From Flaveria trinervia (Eukaryota > Streptophyta > Magnoliopsida > Asterales > Asteraceae), in the NCBI GenBank assembly GCA_025506515.1, contig CM046454.1, forward strand, positions 37,932,503 to 37,996,502: a stretch of DNA of 64,000 nucleotides, in the 5' to 3' direction. A program made the position numbers and the translations under genes. How positions within the stretch are numbered: the stretch's first letter is position 1; every line of letters begins with the position of its first letter. Below, one piece after another: positions 21,619 through 31,940 of this stretch. The notes beneath the pieces were generated by a model, which worked only from the letters and a program-made list of their open reading frames with translations, searched no databases and was not told where the DNA came from.

Positions 21619-22529
21619 TGTTAGGTTTTGTAGAAGTTTATCAAAGTCATATTAACCATTAATATGTAAAAACACAGTGGAGTTATAATCAAAAACCATT
21701 TTGAGATTAGTTATTTTATTCATCAAATACATTTGATTAAATCAAAACCCAAGACAAGGATCAATTTATATAGAAGAGCATACTATCAAAACCACTCAAG
21801 AACACATTTACTACCTTAGAAACATGGAGAATGATGCAGGAAGATGATGATGTTTGAAAGCTAAGACTTCAATGTAGAAGCCCTCAAGAGATGATACCCA
21901 CAAGCCCTTCCAAGACACCTACTTGTTAGGTAGTAAAACACCAACTTGTTACTCTTCTTGTAGATCCGAATCTACCTAAGCAAATCTGAATTTTTGAGGC
22001 TTGCAAAGCTGTTTTTTCAACCAAGAAGAAAAGAGACAACTTGCTTGTGTGTGTGTGATAAAAAGGTGTGTCTTTGGAAGAGTGTAAGAGTGAGTTTATT
22101 ATTGCATAAACCAAGACCGAAAGGAGGATTCCCAAGGCCAATGGGCGGCCAAAATTGGACCCCCAAAGTGGGTTCCCTCCCATTTTTCTTTTATAAAATG
22201 TTACACTCTTACCCTTTGTTTTATAAAACTAAAACCCCTTTTAATTTTATAACACTAGTACACTTTCATTTGTCATTGTTTAACTAACTTAAATAATGAA
22301 ACAAATGCTTTCTCATGAACAAATCATCTACATAATGTTGTTCATTTACAAAAGCAATGTTTTAGAAAACCCGTTTTCTAAATTGGTGTTAATATTTATT
22401 TGTATGATCTCATCAACAAAAAATATTTATTGGTGTTTGTTTGGCTTGTTATTGGGTATGACACGACTTGGATCATAACGTACTAACCACATCAATCTTA
22501 TATGTGTCTTGGGCATATAAGATCCAACA
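21619..22529 (-). repeat. Element Z 5' LTR
   Basis: This is the second 911-bp copy of the Z LTR, starting TGTTAGGTTTTG and ending GATCCAACA, followed by the TTTAC target duplication. Its high identity to 15041-15951 dates the insertion as younger than element W, in which it sits. Confidence 0.93.
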
Positions 22530-22920
22530 TTTACTTCAACAAACGCGGCTGAATAATAAAGTTGTCTGCATTTCTTGACCATCATCATTATGACAGAAGA
22601 GATTAAGCACTTGTTATTCATTTTTGATATACATGAAAAGTGTTGATGTCACCCACATTCAAGAATGCGGATGAGTAAGAAACAAACGTGGCAATGAAAA
22701 TGTCTTCCGCATTAACAAATGTGGTAGAATACTTTTGCCCACATAGGCTTGTAACACTTCATACTTTTTTATGTATACTTGTTTGACACAAATGCGATAG
22801 TGTAAAATCCTTATTCGTATTAGTTTCACTTTGTTATAAATGACATAAACAGTTACCCGCATTGGTTATATGCATGGGTTACCTTCACTTGCATTAACCA
22901 ATGCACTTACCCGCATTAAA
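22530..22920 (-). repeat. Element W spacer array, upper part (beyond element Z)
   Basis: The AATGCGG motif array of 14730-15040 resumes here after Z: AAACGCGGCTG, CAAGAATGCGGATGAG, CTTCCGCATTAACAAATGTGG and TGCATTAACCAATGCA, which has perfect 6-bp arms. The motif is the one in W's LTR at 9440-9730. No coding frame is present. Confidence 0.7.
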
Positions 22921-23376
22921 TTTTGAACTTAATCAAAACTTAATGTTTTTGTTTTTGGTTTTTTCTATTATGAAGAGTTGTCTTTAATTGAATTGTAACT
23001 TATGAAGTTGATGGTTGTTGTTAGGGTTATCAATTCTTGCTTGGATTGACTTGTATATTAGAAGTGACACAAGTTTCCCATTGTTTGACTGAGCTTGGAC
23101 TTCTCATGCTTCCAAGAATCTGCATAAGCTAAGATACTATGGTATAACTTCTTCACCAACACAAACAATCTATTTTTGATTTGTTTTGAAGTTTTAAGAA
23201 AGTAAATGTTTGTACAACCTTATCAAAAATTTTAAATAACTCCCCCTAAAGTTTATATCCATACCTAGATAGAAAATTTGAAGATTTAAAACTTTTGAAT
23301 ATGAATTAATTTTGATTTTTTTATTTAAGAATGAAGAGAAGTATACCTTTTGTTGGGATCATATCAATCTTACATT
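22921..23376 (-). other. Element W non-coding stretch with internal polypurine-like word
   Basis: No ORF is supported. Minus-strand CTTTAGGGGGAGTT at 23238-23251 closely matches the polypurine tract next to W's own LTR (9838-9855), although no LTR follows it here. Multiple polypurine tracts near the 3' end have been described in sireviruses. The stretch ends where gypsy T begins. Confidence 0.5.
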
Positions 23377-23721
23377 TGTAACGCCCCGAATAATGTCTAA
23401 GCGAGCCAAATAATAATAACAGGCTAAAACGAGATCATTAAATGAAAATAAGATGGATATGGGTTATAGACCGAGTAGACTTCGCGGCTTATGTGTTTGG
23501 CGAATATAAGGTCCCGGGAACGCCAGGTATATATAAACAGATCAGCTTGAGCACCTCTCATTTGCAACTCAACACTCTAGTTCTAGAGAGAGAGAGTAAA
23601 GAGAGAAAGTAGAGAGAATTGAAGATTCAAGGCTTGGTTGATCTCGGGATTGAAGATCGGTGTTCATGGGCATCCAAACAACAAGAAAACACCAAGAATC
23701 CAGGTAAGGAACATCATTTAA
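23377..23721 (+). repeat. Element T 5' LTR, first segment (promoter side)
   Basis: TGTAACGCCCC start. A TATA box, TATATATAAA, lies at about 23528-23537, followed by a CT/GA-rich likely transcript start and a splice-donor-like CCAGGTAAGG. The sequence matches 62237-62580. It is cut by element X after the target duplication TTTAA (23717-23721) and resumes at 44063. Confidence 0.88.
23528..23537 (+). promoter_or_regulatory. Probable TATA box of element T 5' LTR
   Basis: TATATATAAA lies about 150 bp into the LTR, with a pyrimidine/purine-rich leader beginning some 30 bp later. The same box is at 62387-62396 in the 3' LTR. Element X separates this box from the gene it once drove. Confidence 0.6.
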
Positions 23722-24627
23722 TGAAGGGATCGAGATCTAGTTTGATCAATTAGATTAGGATCTATACTGGAATAGTAGACGAATTAGATGAAATTCTAGC
23801 AAGAATAATATGAATATTCAATTAAACAGTAACAGTTATAGAGAGAGTTTTTTGCAAAAAGAATGTTTTCATTCATGCACAAACTTCCCGTAAGGGGAAA
23901 TTAGGTCAACATTGCTTTTATAAGGAATGTGACATCAGCTGATGTCATTTGATAGTGACATCTAACTGATTTATGCAAACAACAGAAATTAAACTAAACT
24001 ACTGAAGATGTCCACAATAACTGGGGACACCTTCATTAAAAGCTAAGTATAAACTAACATTACAACTACTGAAGTTATAACATCTGAAGTATAAGAACTT
24101 CAGATGTTTTAAATAACATAAAACTACTGATTACAAACTACTGAAATGTAAATCATCACAACTATTGAAGAGAACTACTTCAGCTATTGTGACAACTTCT
24201 GAGAACTTGATCATCAGACTTTATCTTCAGACATTGTCTTCAGACTTTGTCTTTAGCAGTTGTCTTCAGACTTTGTCTTCAGACTTTTTCTTCAGCAGTT
24301 GTCTTCAGACTTTGTCTTCAGACTTTGTCTTCAGACTTTGTCTTCAGACTTTGTCTTCAGACTTTGTCTTCAGACTTTGTCTTCAGACTTTGTCTTCAGA
24401 CTTTGTCTTCAGACTTTGTCTTCAGACTTTGTCTTCAGACTTTGTCTTCAGACTTTGTCTTCAGACTTTGTCTTCAGACTTTGTCTTCAGACTTTGTCTT
24501 CAGCAGTTGTCTTCAGACTTTGTCTTCAGACTTTGTCTTCAGCTGTTGTAGATCACTTTAGTTGTTTTGATATCTGTGGGACTTAAAGGTTTTTCTGATC
24601 TGGCTCATTGGTTCTTTTGGTCCAACA
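23722..24627 (-). repeat. Element X 3' LTR
   Basis: Plus-strand TGAAGGGATCGAG ... GGTCCAACA. It contains a perfect inverted repeat at 24079-24108 (AACATCTGAAGT, 6-base loop, ACTTCAGATGTT), several ACTACTGAAG words, and a 13-bp tandem repeat block. It is longer than its partner LTR almost entirely because of the tandem block. Confidence 0.95.
24226..24545 (-). repeat. 13-bp tandem repeat in element X 3' LTR (about 24 units)
   Basis: The unit is CTTCAGACTTTGT, repeated head-to-tail with a few variants (CTTTAGCAGTTGT, CTTCAGCAGTTGT). The unit length is not a multiple of three and lacks stops, so the block looks open in three plus-strand frames. Those apparent ORFs are artefacts. The 5' LTR block has only about 14 units. 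Confidence 0.95.
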
Positions 24628-24642
24628 AACTCCCCCTGAACC
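24628..24642 (-). other. Element X polypurine tract
   Basis: Minus-strand GGTTCAGGGGGAGTT abuts the LTR start TGTTGGACC. It is very similar to the tracts of elements V and W. Confidence 0.85.
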
Positions 24643-24748
24643 AATGCAGCCAAAACCTTTAAAATTATTGAGGTCCCACTTATTGGCAGAAACAAAATCT
24701 GGATCAGCTCAGAATTCTTCAATATAAGCTCAGGCCAGGGAAGAGATT

Positions 24749-27700
24749 TTAGAAGGTTTGATTGGCAAAGGATGAATAGGAACTCTGTCTTCGGGAATTG
24801 GACACAGAGCGGTTACCCCATCCATGAAACCTACATCCCAATGATAAGTCTGTAAGACTCCCTAACATAGGCCTCAAGGAAAACAACTTGTTCTTCCATT
24901 GTGAGTTCTTCAGCTCCACTTTCAAAGAAGAACTCAGGCCCATAGTACTCAAATAATTACTTAATATGCTTTCCATTTTTCAGCTCCACAGTTGTTATCT
25001 CTCTGTATGCAAACTCATCAGGATGAGTGTCTTCAAGCAATAACTGGAGCTCATTTCTTCTTATTTCTTCAAGCTTCTTGTAGATTAACCCCTTCTTTAC
25101 CATTTTGATTTTAGTAAAGTTTGTGGAGTCATTTTAGACTTGTAAGCTCTCTTGAAGTCATCAAGAATTTCCCAGGGTGACACTACAATGGCTAGCATTA
25201 TCATAGCATCTACAATCTTCTTTACTTGGCCATTGTATCTGCTTGGAATCTTCATTTTGTGAATTCTGTCACTTACTCTGTGGTCAGGCCAAATTCTCAC
25301 TCTCTCTTTCTGATATTGGAATGTAAATCTGAGAGCATACAACCTCTGAGCATGTTTCTTCGTAGCTTGTATGGATGAAGACTTGGGAAACTCTTATCAA
25401 TCATCCTTAACAACTGCTCATCATGTTGTTTGTGTTGTTCTTCTTATTCAAGTTTGACTTTTACCATTTGTCTTTGAAAGTCAGGTGTGATTATTGTTGG
25501 TTGACTCCTAGACTCAGGCATTTTTATTTTGAGAACAGCAGAGAGTGGCAGACTATCATCCTCATTATCTTCTTCTTCTTCTTCCATCCTCAACACCCTT
25601 CTCTTCCTCTTAGGTGCATCATTGGTAATGGGTTCAGTAGGTTTCTAAGGTAAAGAAGTTGGTTTTGAGGGTTGTGAAGGTGGTTGTTTTGGTTTGGGTG
25701 ATAGTGCAGGCTACTCTAGCATCTTGGATGTGAGTGAAGCTTTGGATAATTTTGCCATATCAGTCCTTTTCCCAGCACCAGCTTCATCAAGAGCTTCTAT
25801 GATCAAACCTTTGTTAAATACTTCAGAAGAACAGATTCTGGTGGTTATCTCCAAAATACTGTCTCTGGACCATGACTTTACTTCAATGATTGACCTTCCC
25901 AGATGTTTTGATATAAATCTTGCCATAGTTTCCAGCCTTTCTCTTTCTTTCTCACTCCAACTTGCCTATCTTTGTTAAATTCTTGAATCTCTAACCTTCT
26001 GATCTCAGAGTCAAGTTTGGCAGTGTCAAATCCTTGTCTGAAGAGTTGATCAATAATCTTATCCATAGATCTGCTATGTTGCTCATCAGCTTCTTTGATC
26101 AATTCTTCTAACATTTTCTCACCTTTAGTCTCTTTAGAGCTTTTCTTCCTTTTGTAGGTGATCATCTCCTTTTCTTTCTGCTCTTTTTCTGCTTCCTCTT
26201 CACCTCTTTTTCTTTTGTCTACTTTCACTGACTTAGACTCCCCCTTTTTGGTTACATTGGGTTCAGAGGTGTGAATGTCGGAAAGTCGCTTAGAAACCAC
26301 AACATCAACTAAAGATTGAAGAGTTGAGGAAAGCCTCTCATCAATGTCTTGATGTACAGTGTTTGTGATTATGGAAGTGATGAGAGGTAAGGATGTTTGA
26401 AAGGCAGCAACCATTTTCTCAGAGGGGTTCTGTCCTTGAGAAATGGCACCTGAAGCAGAGGCTGGTGGCAAATTTGTGGAGAGTGGCTAGTGTTTGGGAT
26501 AGTTTCAAGAGAAACTGCCATCTGTGGGTGAATGTGGCAGATGGACTTGATTCTTGTGACATTTTGGCAAGCAGTTCTTGAAGTCTGCATACCTCAGTCT
26601 CAAGAATAGTATTGTGGGCTAGAAAATCAAAGAAAAAGCCCAGGTCATCATCAGTCTGTGCTGAATCAGCTGACCTCCTAATGAAATCAGGATGAACATG
26701 TGCTGAGTGTAGATCAGTATTCACATGTGCCCCTATTTCTCGGAACTGGGGACTTCCTTCCTCAGGATGATGTCCTTCATTAGCAGTTGCCTCTGGTGAG
26801 GACTTAGAAATGATACCATCTTCATCCTGATCATGTGCTGAACAAGGAGAAGAGGCAGCCTCACCAGATGTTCTAATCTCCTCCTCTACACAGGGAGATT
26901 GAACATGTAATCCCTGTGCTGTGGGTTATTAGCTACATTATAATCCTCTACCTCAATTGTTAAGGTTTTCCTAGTGATAATAGGTTTCTGGGGAGGGGTA
27001 GAGGAATGTAGTTGAGTCAGCACTTGTGCAATAACCACAGTTGGGCTTGTAGGGGTGGCTTCAGTGGGAGATAGGTGTGAAAAGTATTGCACCTGGGGTG
27101 AATGGTGCTCTTCAATGGCAATCCTCTCATGTGAGAGAGATTCCAGTAATGTGGTTTCCCCATTTTTGGTTGCACAGGATCCTGTTGAGAGGATACCTGA
27201 GCGGTTTCAGCTGGTAGAGTCCTAGAAACTACAAGGGGATTACTACCCATAGTTTCAACTGCCTTTGTGTTGCAGGGGCATCATCAGGGGACTCAACTCC
27301 CTGAGTAGCCTTTTTGGTTTGTTTGGAATGATGTTTGGAGTGGACTTTGGATCTGGAGGATGAGGCTATGGGTACCTTCTGCTTGTGTTTTAGCAGTTTG
27401 GCAGCCTCTTTGAGGTGTGGGTCAGAGTTGTGCCTGGAGTATACCTCTGGCAAAACTACCACAGCAGGGACTCCAAGGCCAACAGGGCCATCAGATTTTA
27501 ACTAATTCATGATCATGGCCATAAGAAACCTTGGATATAATAGCCATCTGTTAGGTACAGGTTTCATTGCCAGATCTTTTAATTCTAAAAATATAATTTC
27601 AGAAAAATTTATGCTTTGGCGTTCAAGAATAGAATACAATACCTGCTGCCACCTGGATGACATTTGATCCCATGACGAGGTTTTGGGGGCAAGGCAAACA

Positions 27701-28188
27701 TTGATCATGTGGAAGATTAGGGGTTCAGCATCATGGAAGTGCTTCTTCAGAATGGTTGTAACACTTAGGTTGCCCTCATAGCCATGGTTGATGAATGAGA
27801 GATCAATGGTGCCCTTCGGGTATTTGGTGACAAAGGTAGCATCATTCAGATCTAGCATTTGGTGAATGATAGCAGGAGTGCCTACCACCTTCTTCTGGTT
27901 TACAAATCACTGGAGAGTGATCGCGACATCATTCTCACCGGTATGGACGGTGACATTTGTCCAGAATTGACGAAGAGAGTCGGGATAGATGGTTGGATTC
28001 AGAAGAAAAGCAGTTCGATACTCGAAATCAGCCATCAGATCAATAGCATCATCAAACTTAGTCCAAAAGGTCGATTTTGTGAAGTAGGCAACACAGTTGT
28101 GTCGAGGTTTGATTTGCATGGTCGCCATTAATGGAAGATGAACGTTTGGAAATCGATTTATGAAAAGTTTGAAGTTAGGGTTAGGCAT
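24749..28188 (-). pseudogene. Element X third ORF (env-like position), best preserved of three
   Basis: The frame starts MPNPNFKLFINRF at 28188. It holds NPTIYPDSLRQFW (27961-27999), the signature shared with V and W, then a domain ending in LLYPRFLMAM near 27510. From 28188 to 27229 the frame is continuous except for two in-frame stops, at about 27907 and 27502. A frameshift follows. The rest is Pro/Ser/His-rich (27017-27460), then a Lys/Glu-rich coiled region with basic KRKRGEEEAE-like patches (25878-26471), and further helical segments to 24749. No transmembrane segment or signal peptide is evident. The role is unknown. Similar proteins are, as I recall, often annotated as hypothetical in Asteraceae genomes. 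Confidence 0.7.
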
Positions 28189-28194
28189 TTATAG

Positions 28195-28600
28195 GTTATG
28201 AAACAGCTGAAAGAAAGCAGCTGAAAGTTTTGGTTTTAGTCATCAGTTGTTAGAAAACAACTGAAGATATGGTTTTAACTTTCAGATGTTGTAAACAAGT
28301 GAAGACTTGGTGTTTGTCATCAGTAGTTGAAAACTACTGAAGACTTGGGTTTGGCTTTAGTTGTTTTGAAATGAAACAACAGTTGTTTGAAACAATTGAA
28401 GAATAAAATTACTCCAGTTTTTGTCGTCAATTCACATATCTCAGTTGTTTCATTTGACCTTAACACTTACTCAGCAGATTATCTGTTTTTCAGATGTTTT
28501 ATTGGTCATCAGTACTTATCTGTTAGAACAAACTTTAGTAGTTGTCAAATTATTCAAGCTGCAGCATACCAAGCCTTAGCACTAGATTTTGAAAAGTTGC
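28195..28600 (-). repeat. Element X pol-to-third-ORF spacer with CTGAAG/AACTACTG palindromes
   Basis: Two perfect inverted repeats occur: CAGTTGTT-AGAA-AACAACTG at 28244-28263 and CAGTAGTT-GAA-AACTACTG at 28321-28339. ACTGAAGAC and TTCAGATGTT words surround them. These are the words that fill element X's LTR (24050-24110 and 43620-43680). No coding frame is present. The third ORF starts just downstream in the sense direction. Confidence 0.75.
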
Positions 28601-29453
28601 ACTGTCCAAAGGCTTAGTAAATATATCTGCAAGCTCATCAGCACTAGGAATAACTTTGGATCAATCAGACCTTTTTCATAACAATCCCTGATAAAATGAT
28701 ATCTGATCTCAATATGTTTGGTCCTAGAATGCTAGACCGGATTCTTAACAATACAAAGAGCTGAAGCACTATCCATCAGTAAAGGAGTCTTAGTCTCTGT
28801 AATGTCATAATCCAGTAATTGATTCTGAAGCTAGAGTACTTGAGATGTACAACTTGCAGCAGCAATGTACTCTGCTTCAGCAGTGGATGTAGCAATAGAG
28901 GTTTCTTTCTTACTCTGCCAAGAAACTAAACAGTTGCCTAGAAATTGGCATCCACCAGAGTTGATTTTCTGGTTAATTTACACCCTGCATAGTCACTATC
29001 AGAGAAAGCAACTAATTTGCAAGAGTGCCCAGTGGAATACCAAAGTCCTAGAGATTGAGTTCCTTGCAAATATCTAAAGATCCTTTTGACTGCAATCATA
29101 TGGGATACTTTAGGTGCAGCCTGAAATCTAGCACAGACACAAGTTGCAAACATGATGTCTGGTCTAGAAGTTGTAACGTACATCAAGGAACCAATCATAC
29201 ATCTGTAAAGAGTTTCATCAACTGCTTTACCTTTCTGATCAGCATCCAGTTGTGTGGTGCTGTACATGGGAGTAGAGCAGGGCTTACAGTTTTGTAAATC
29301 AAACTTTTTCAATAAATCCTTTGTATATTTTGACTGATGAATGAAAGTTCCATCAACCTTTTGTTTGATTTGCAACCCCAGAAAGAACTGTAATTCTCCC
29401 ATGGCACTCATTTCAAACTTTTGTTGCATCAACTTAGTAAAGGCATCACACAA
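28601..29453 (-). pseudogene. Element X end of reverse transcriptase and RNase H
   Basis: Frame 28938-29453 continues directly from the YVDD region: AMGELQFFLGLQIKQ, FIHQSKYTKDLLKKF, PCSTPM, then the RNase H entry SRPDIMFATCVCARFQ and AVKRIFRYLQGT, followed by the first RNase H acid in FSDSDYAGC. After a frameshift near 28940 further RNase H motifs, including TAEAEY and HSRTKHIEIRYHFIRD-like words, are readable to about 28600. The active-site Asp of the YAGC motif and the Glu of AEAEY are present. Protein function would be lost through the frame breaks. Confidence 0.85.
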
Positions 29454-30434
29454 CTATGGATCAGAGGATGCAAAAATAATATCATCAACATAAATTTGAA
29501 CAAGGAGCTTATGCATGCCTACTTCTTAATGAACAAGGTTTTATCTATGGAGCCTCTAGTGAAATTATTTTGAAGAAAAAAGTTAGACAGTGTGTCATAC
29601 CAGGCTCTGGGTGCTTGTTTTAGCCCATAAAGAGCCTTATATACACCCAATCTGGATGTTTATGATCTTCAAAACCTGGTGATTGGCACACATAAACTTC
29701 TTATTTTATTTTACAATATAAGAATGCACTTTTGACATCCATTTGAAAAACTTTGAGATTATGAAAAGCAACATAAGCTAAAAACAATCTGATTGCTTCT
29801 AGTCTGGCTACAGGGGCAAAGGTTTCATCATAATCAATACCTTCTTCTTGTGGAAACCCCTATACAACCAGTCTGGCCTTGTTCTTGACAATTTGGCCTT
29901 TTTCATCAGTTTTATTCCTAAACACCCATTTAGTGCCTATGGCACACTTACCTTGGGGAAGAGGAACCAGTTCCCACACTTGCTGCTTTTGAAACTGAAG
30001 AAGGTCAAGTTGCATAGTTTCAACCCATCCATTGTCTCTTAATACAATATGATAGTTCTGTGGCTCTTGCTGACTGATGAAGAGAGCATAGAAGCAAAAG
30101 TTGGACAATTGACTTCTAGTTGAAACACTAGCATTGATGTCACCAATGATCATCTGAGACATGGGTGATTCTTCAGTTCTTGATACTCAATGAGATATGT
30201 GCAAGTGTTTGTAGGTGATTCAGCAGCAACAGATGGTGATCCAGATTCTTGAAACCTAGAATTAGATGACAATTCAAATGAAGTAGAGGATTCGGAGATC
30301 TCATTAGCATTTGTTGTGAATGGAACTGCTGAAGCTACAGGAACATCAAGTTTAGTAAACTCAGGCAGTTGATCACTAAAACTTGCATTTATACCAACAG
30401 ATGGATAACAAGTGGCAGGAGATGATGTATTCAC
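29454..30434 (-). pseudogene. Element X reverse transcriptase
   Basis: Frame 29860-30162 holds the start of the RVT_2 domain: WVETMQLDLLQFQKQQVWEL, GTKWVFRNKTDEKG and KARLV. After a stop the neighbouring frames still show DYDETFAPVARLEAIR, FQMDVKSAFL and, at 29480-29510, the catalytic IYVDDIIFASSD. Frame 30150-30434 is the Ser-rich linker between integrase and reverse transcriptase. At least four stops or shifts lie in this domain, so it is the most damaged part of X's pol. Confidence 0.85.
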
Positions 30435-30558
30435 AGAATCTAGAACAGTTGGAATTGATAAGGAACATATTGCAGTATGTCCAGATCAAATAACTCTATA
30501 GGGTTTTGTGGGATATTCTCCTTTGGAGATTCATTAAACTTGATATGCAAGGTTTCTT

Positions 30559-31640
30559 CTACAAACTTTGTTCTTCAATTAAAAGTCGGTATGCCTTGCA
30601 AGTAGATGAATACCTAACAAAATACCCTGCATCCACCATTGATTCAAACTTCTGAAGTGGATTCTTTGTGTTGAGAATATAACAAGGACACCCAAATGCT
30701 CTAAAGAAGGAAATCAGAGGAGCCAAATGATGTAACACTTCATAAGGAGTCTTCATTAACCTTTGATTTACCAATACTCTATTTTGCACATAGCAAGTTG
30801 TGTTAACAGCTTCAGCCCAAAAGGTTAGTGGCAAACCAGAATAAGCCAACATTGACCTTGCAGCTTCAATAAGGGTCCTGTTCTTTCTCTCCACCACTCC
30901 ATTTTGTTCAGGAGTTCTAGGAATGCTAAATTGCCTCTTGATTCCCTTAGAGAAATAAAATTCATCAAGTGTGTCATTTCTAAATTCTGTGCCATTATCA
31001 CTCCTCACACACTTGACAGCAAGAGAATACTGCTTTTCCACATGCAACACAAAGTAGATGATAATTTGACCAGCCTCATCTTTTGAATGTAAAAAGAAGG
31101 TCCATACAAATCTAGAATAATCATCCACAATTACCAGACAATATTTTTTCTTTGCCATGCTCATCACTCTTACTGGACCAAAAAGATCCATATGCAGTAA
31201 TTGCAAGCAGGCAGTGGACTTTGGTTCTTCTATTGAGGGAATGATACTTTATGTTGCTTTCCTTTTAAACAAGCAGAGCAGTTATCATCACATTTGAACT
31301 CCTTTAATGGCAGACCTCTCACTAAGCCATGAAGGATCGGCTGGTTCATGTTTCTAAGGTTCACATGACCAAGCCTTATGTGGCAAAGCTCAGATTCCTG
31401 AGGAGAGGCCTTGGAGAACAAACATGGATGGCCTTTTAGATCAATTTTCTTTGATAAGTCTAAGGCATATACTCTTCCAATCCTGTTGGCTTTCAGGAGA
31501 GTATGTTCATCCAATATCTTGTCAATCATATTCAAAACATTGAAAGACAGAATTCGACAGTTCTGACTGGTGAAAAGTGCAACATGCCCTTTATCACACA
31601 TTTGACTGACACTCAACAAATTGTACTTGAGATTCTCCAC
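30559..31640 (-). pseudogene. Element X integrase
   Basis: Frame 31230-31640 has the zinc-binding pre-integrase domain (LCHIRLGHVNLRNM ... CSACLKGKQHK). Frame 30559-31206 carries the catalytic core: first Asp in LLHMDLFGPV, second in VRSDNGTEF, Glu in GVVERKNRTLIEAA. FFRAFGCPCYILN at the C-terminal end follows. All three catalytic acids are intact, and only a short frame break near 31210-31230 separates the two parts. Confidence 0.9.
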
Positions 31641-31940
31641 ATGGTTGACATCATCAAACCTTATTTCACCATTTGAAACAAAGCCTTTGCCAATGATGTA
31701 ACCCTTAGCATCATTACCAAAAGATACAAATCCCTTCTTTCCTTGAGAGTAGTCATCAAGAAGAGATCTGCTCCAGTCATATGCATAGATCTTCCACTAT
31801 CATATGCTTCTATGGCATGTTGAAGAACCCTGCATATATCACAACAACTAGTTAGCTTTTAAGACCCAAACCTTTCTGGTTGTGGGTCTGTTCTCATCAA
31901 CAGCTTTTATACTAACTGATTTGTCATGATTAACAGGCTT
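31641..31940 (-). pseudogene. Element X protease, frame-broken
   Basis: Around 31780-31800 one frame reads YDSGRSMHMTG, the DSG active site and HMTG follow-up typical of copia aspartic proteases. GKKGFVSFGNDAKGYIIGKG then follows in another frame and leads into integrase. Stops at about 31830-31860 separate it from gag. The domain is recognisable but could not be made as one protein. Confidence 0.75.

Larger units (their letters stand above)
15041..22529 (-). mobile_element. Element Z: complete but inactive Ty1/copia retrotransposon
   Basis: Both LTRs are 911 bp (15041-15951 and 21619-22529), and both begin TGTTAGG and end CCAACA on the plus strand. The target duplication is a perfect TTTAC (15036-15040 and 22530-22534). 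Inside, on the minus strand, are a primer site, a leader, a gag with an internal deletion, protease, integrase, reverse transcriptase, RNase H and a polypurine tract. It belongs to the same family as element Y: the proteins and the repeated leader words are closely similar. It landed in element W's spacer array. Confidence 0.95.
9090..23376 (-). mobile_element. Element W: sirevirus-like copia, 3' part, interrupted by elements Z and T
   Basis: The order on the minus strand is a non-coding stretch with a polypurine-like word (22921-23376), a spacer array (22530-22920 and 14090-15040, split by element Z), a third ORF (14040-9917), a polypurine tract at 9838 and the 3' LTR (9090-9837). Gypsy T begins at 23377, so W's gag-pol must lie beyond T, outside the window. 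The LTR end TGTTGGACC resembles that of element X. W's own insertion cut element V's RNase H. Confidence 0.7.

Noticed and set aside
24165..24586. Three overlapping plus-strand ORFs of 104-128 codons with LSSDFVFRLCLQT repeats
   Set aside because: They are the 13-bp tandem repeat of X's LTR read in three frames. A 13-bp unit without stops is open in all frames. The short ORF at 43759-44016 is the same artefact.
24749..28188. True viral envelope gene for the third ORF
   Set aside because: No signal peptide, cleavage site or membrane anchor is visible. Only its position resembles env.
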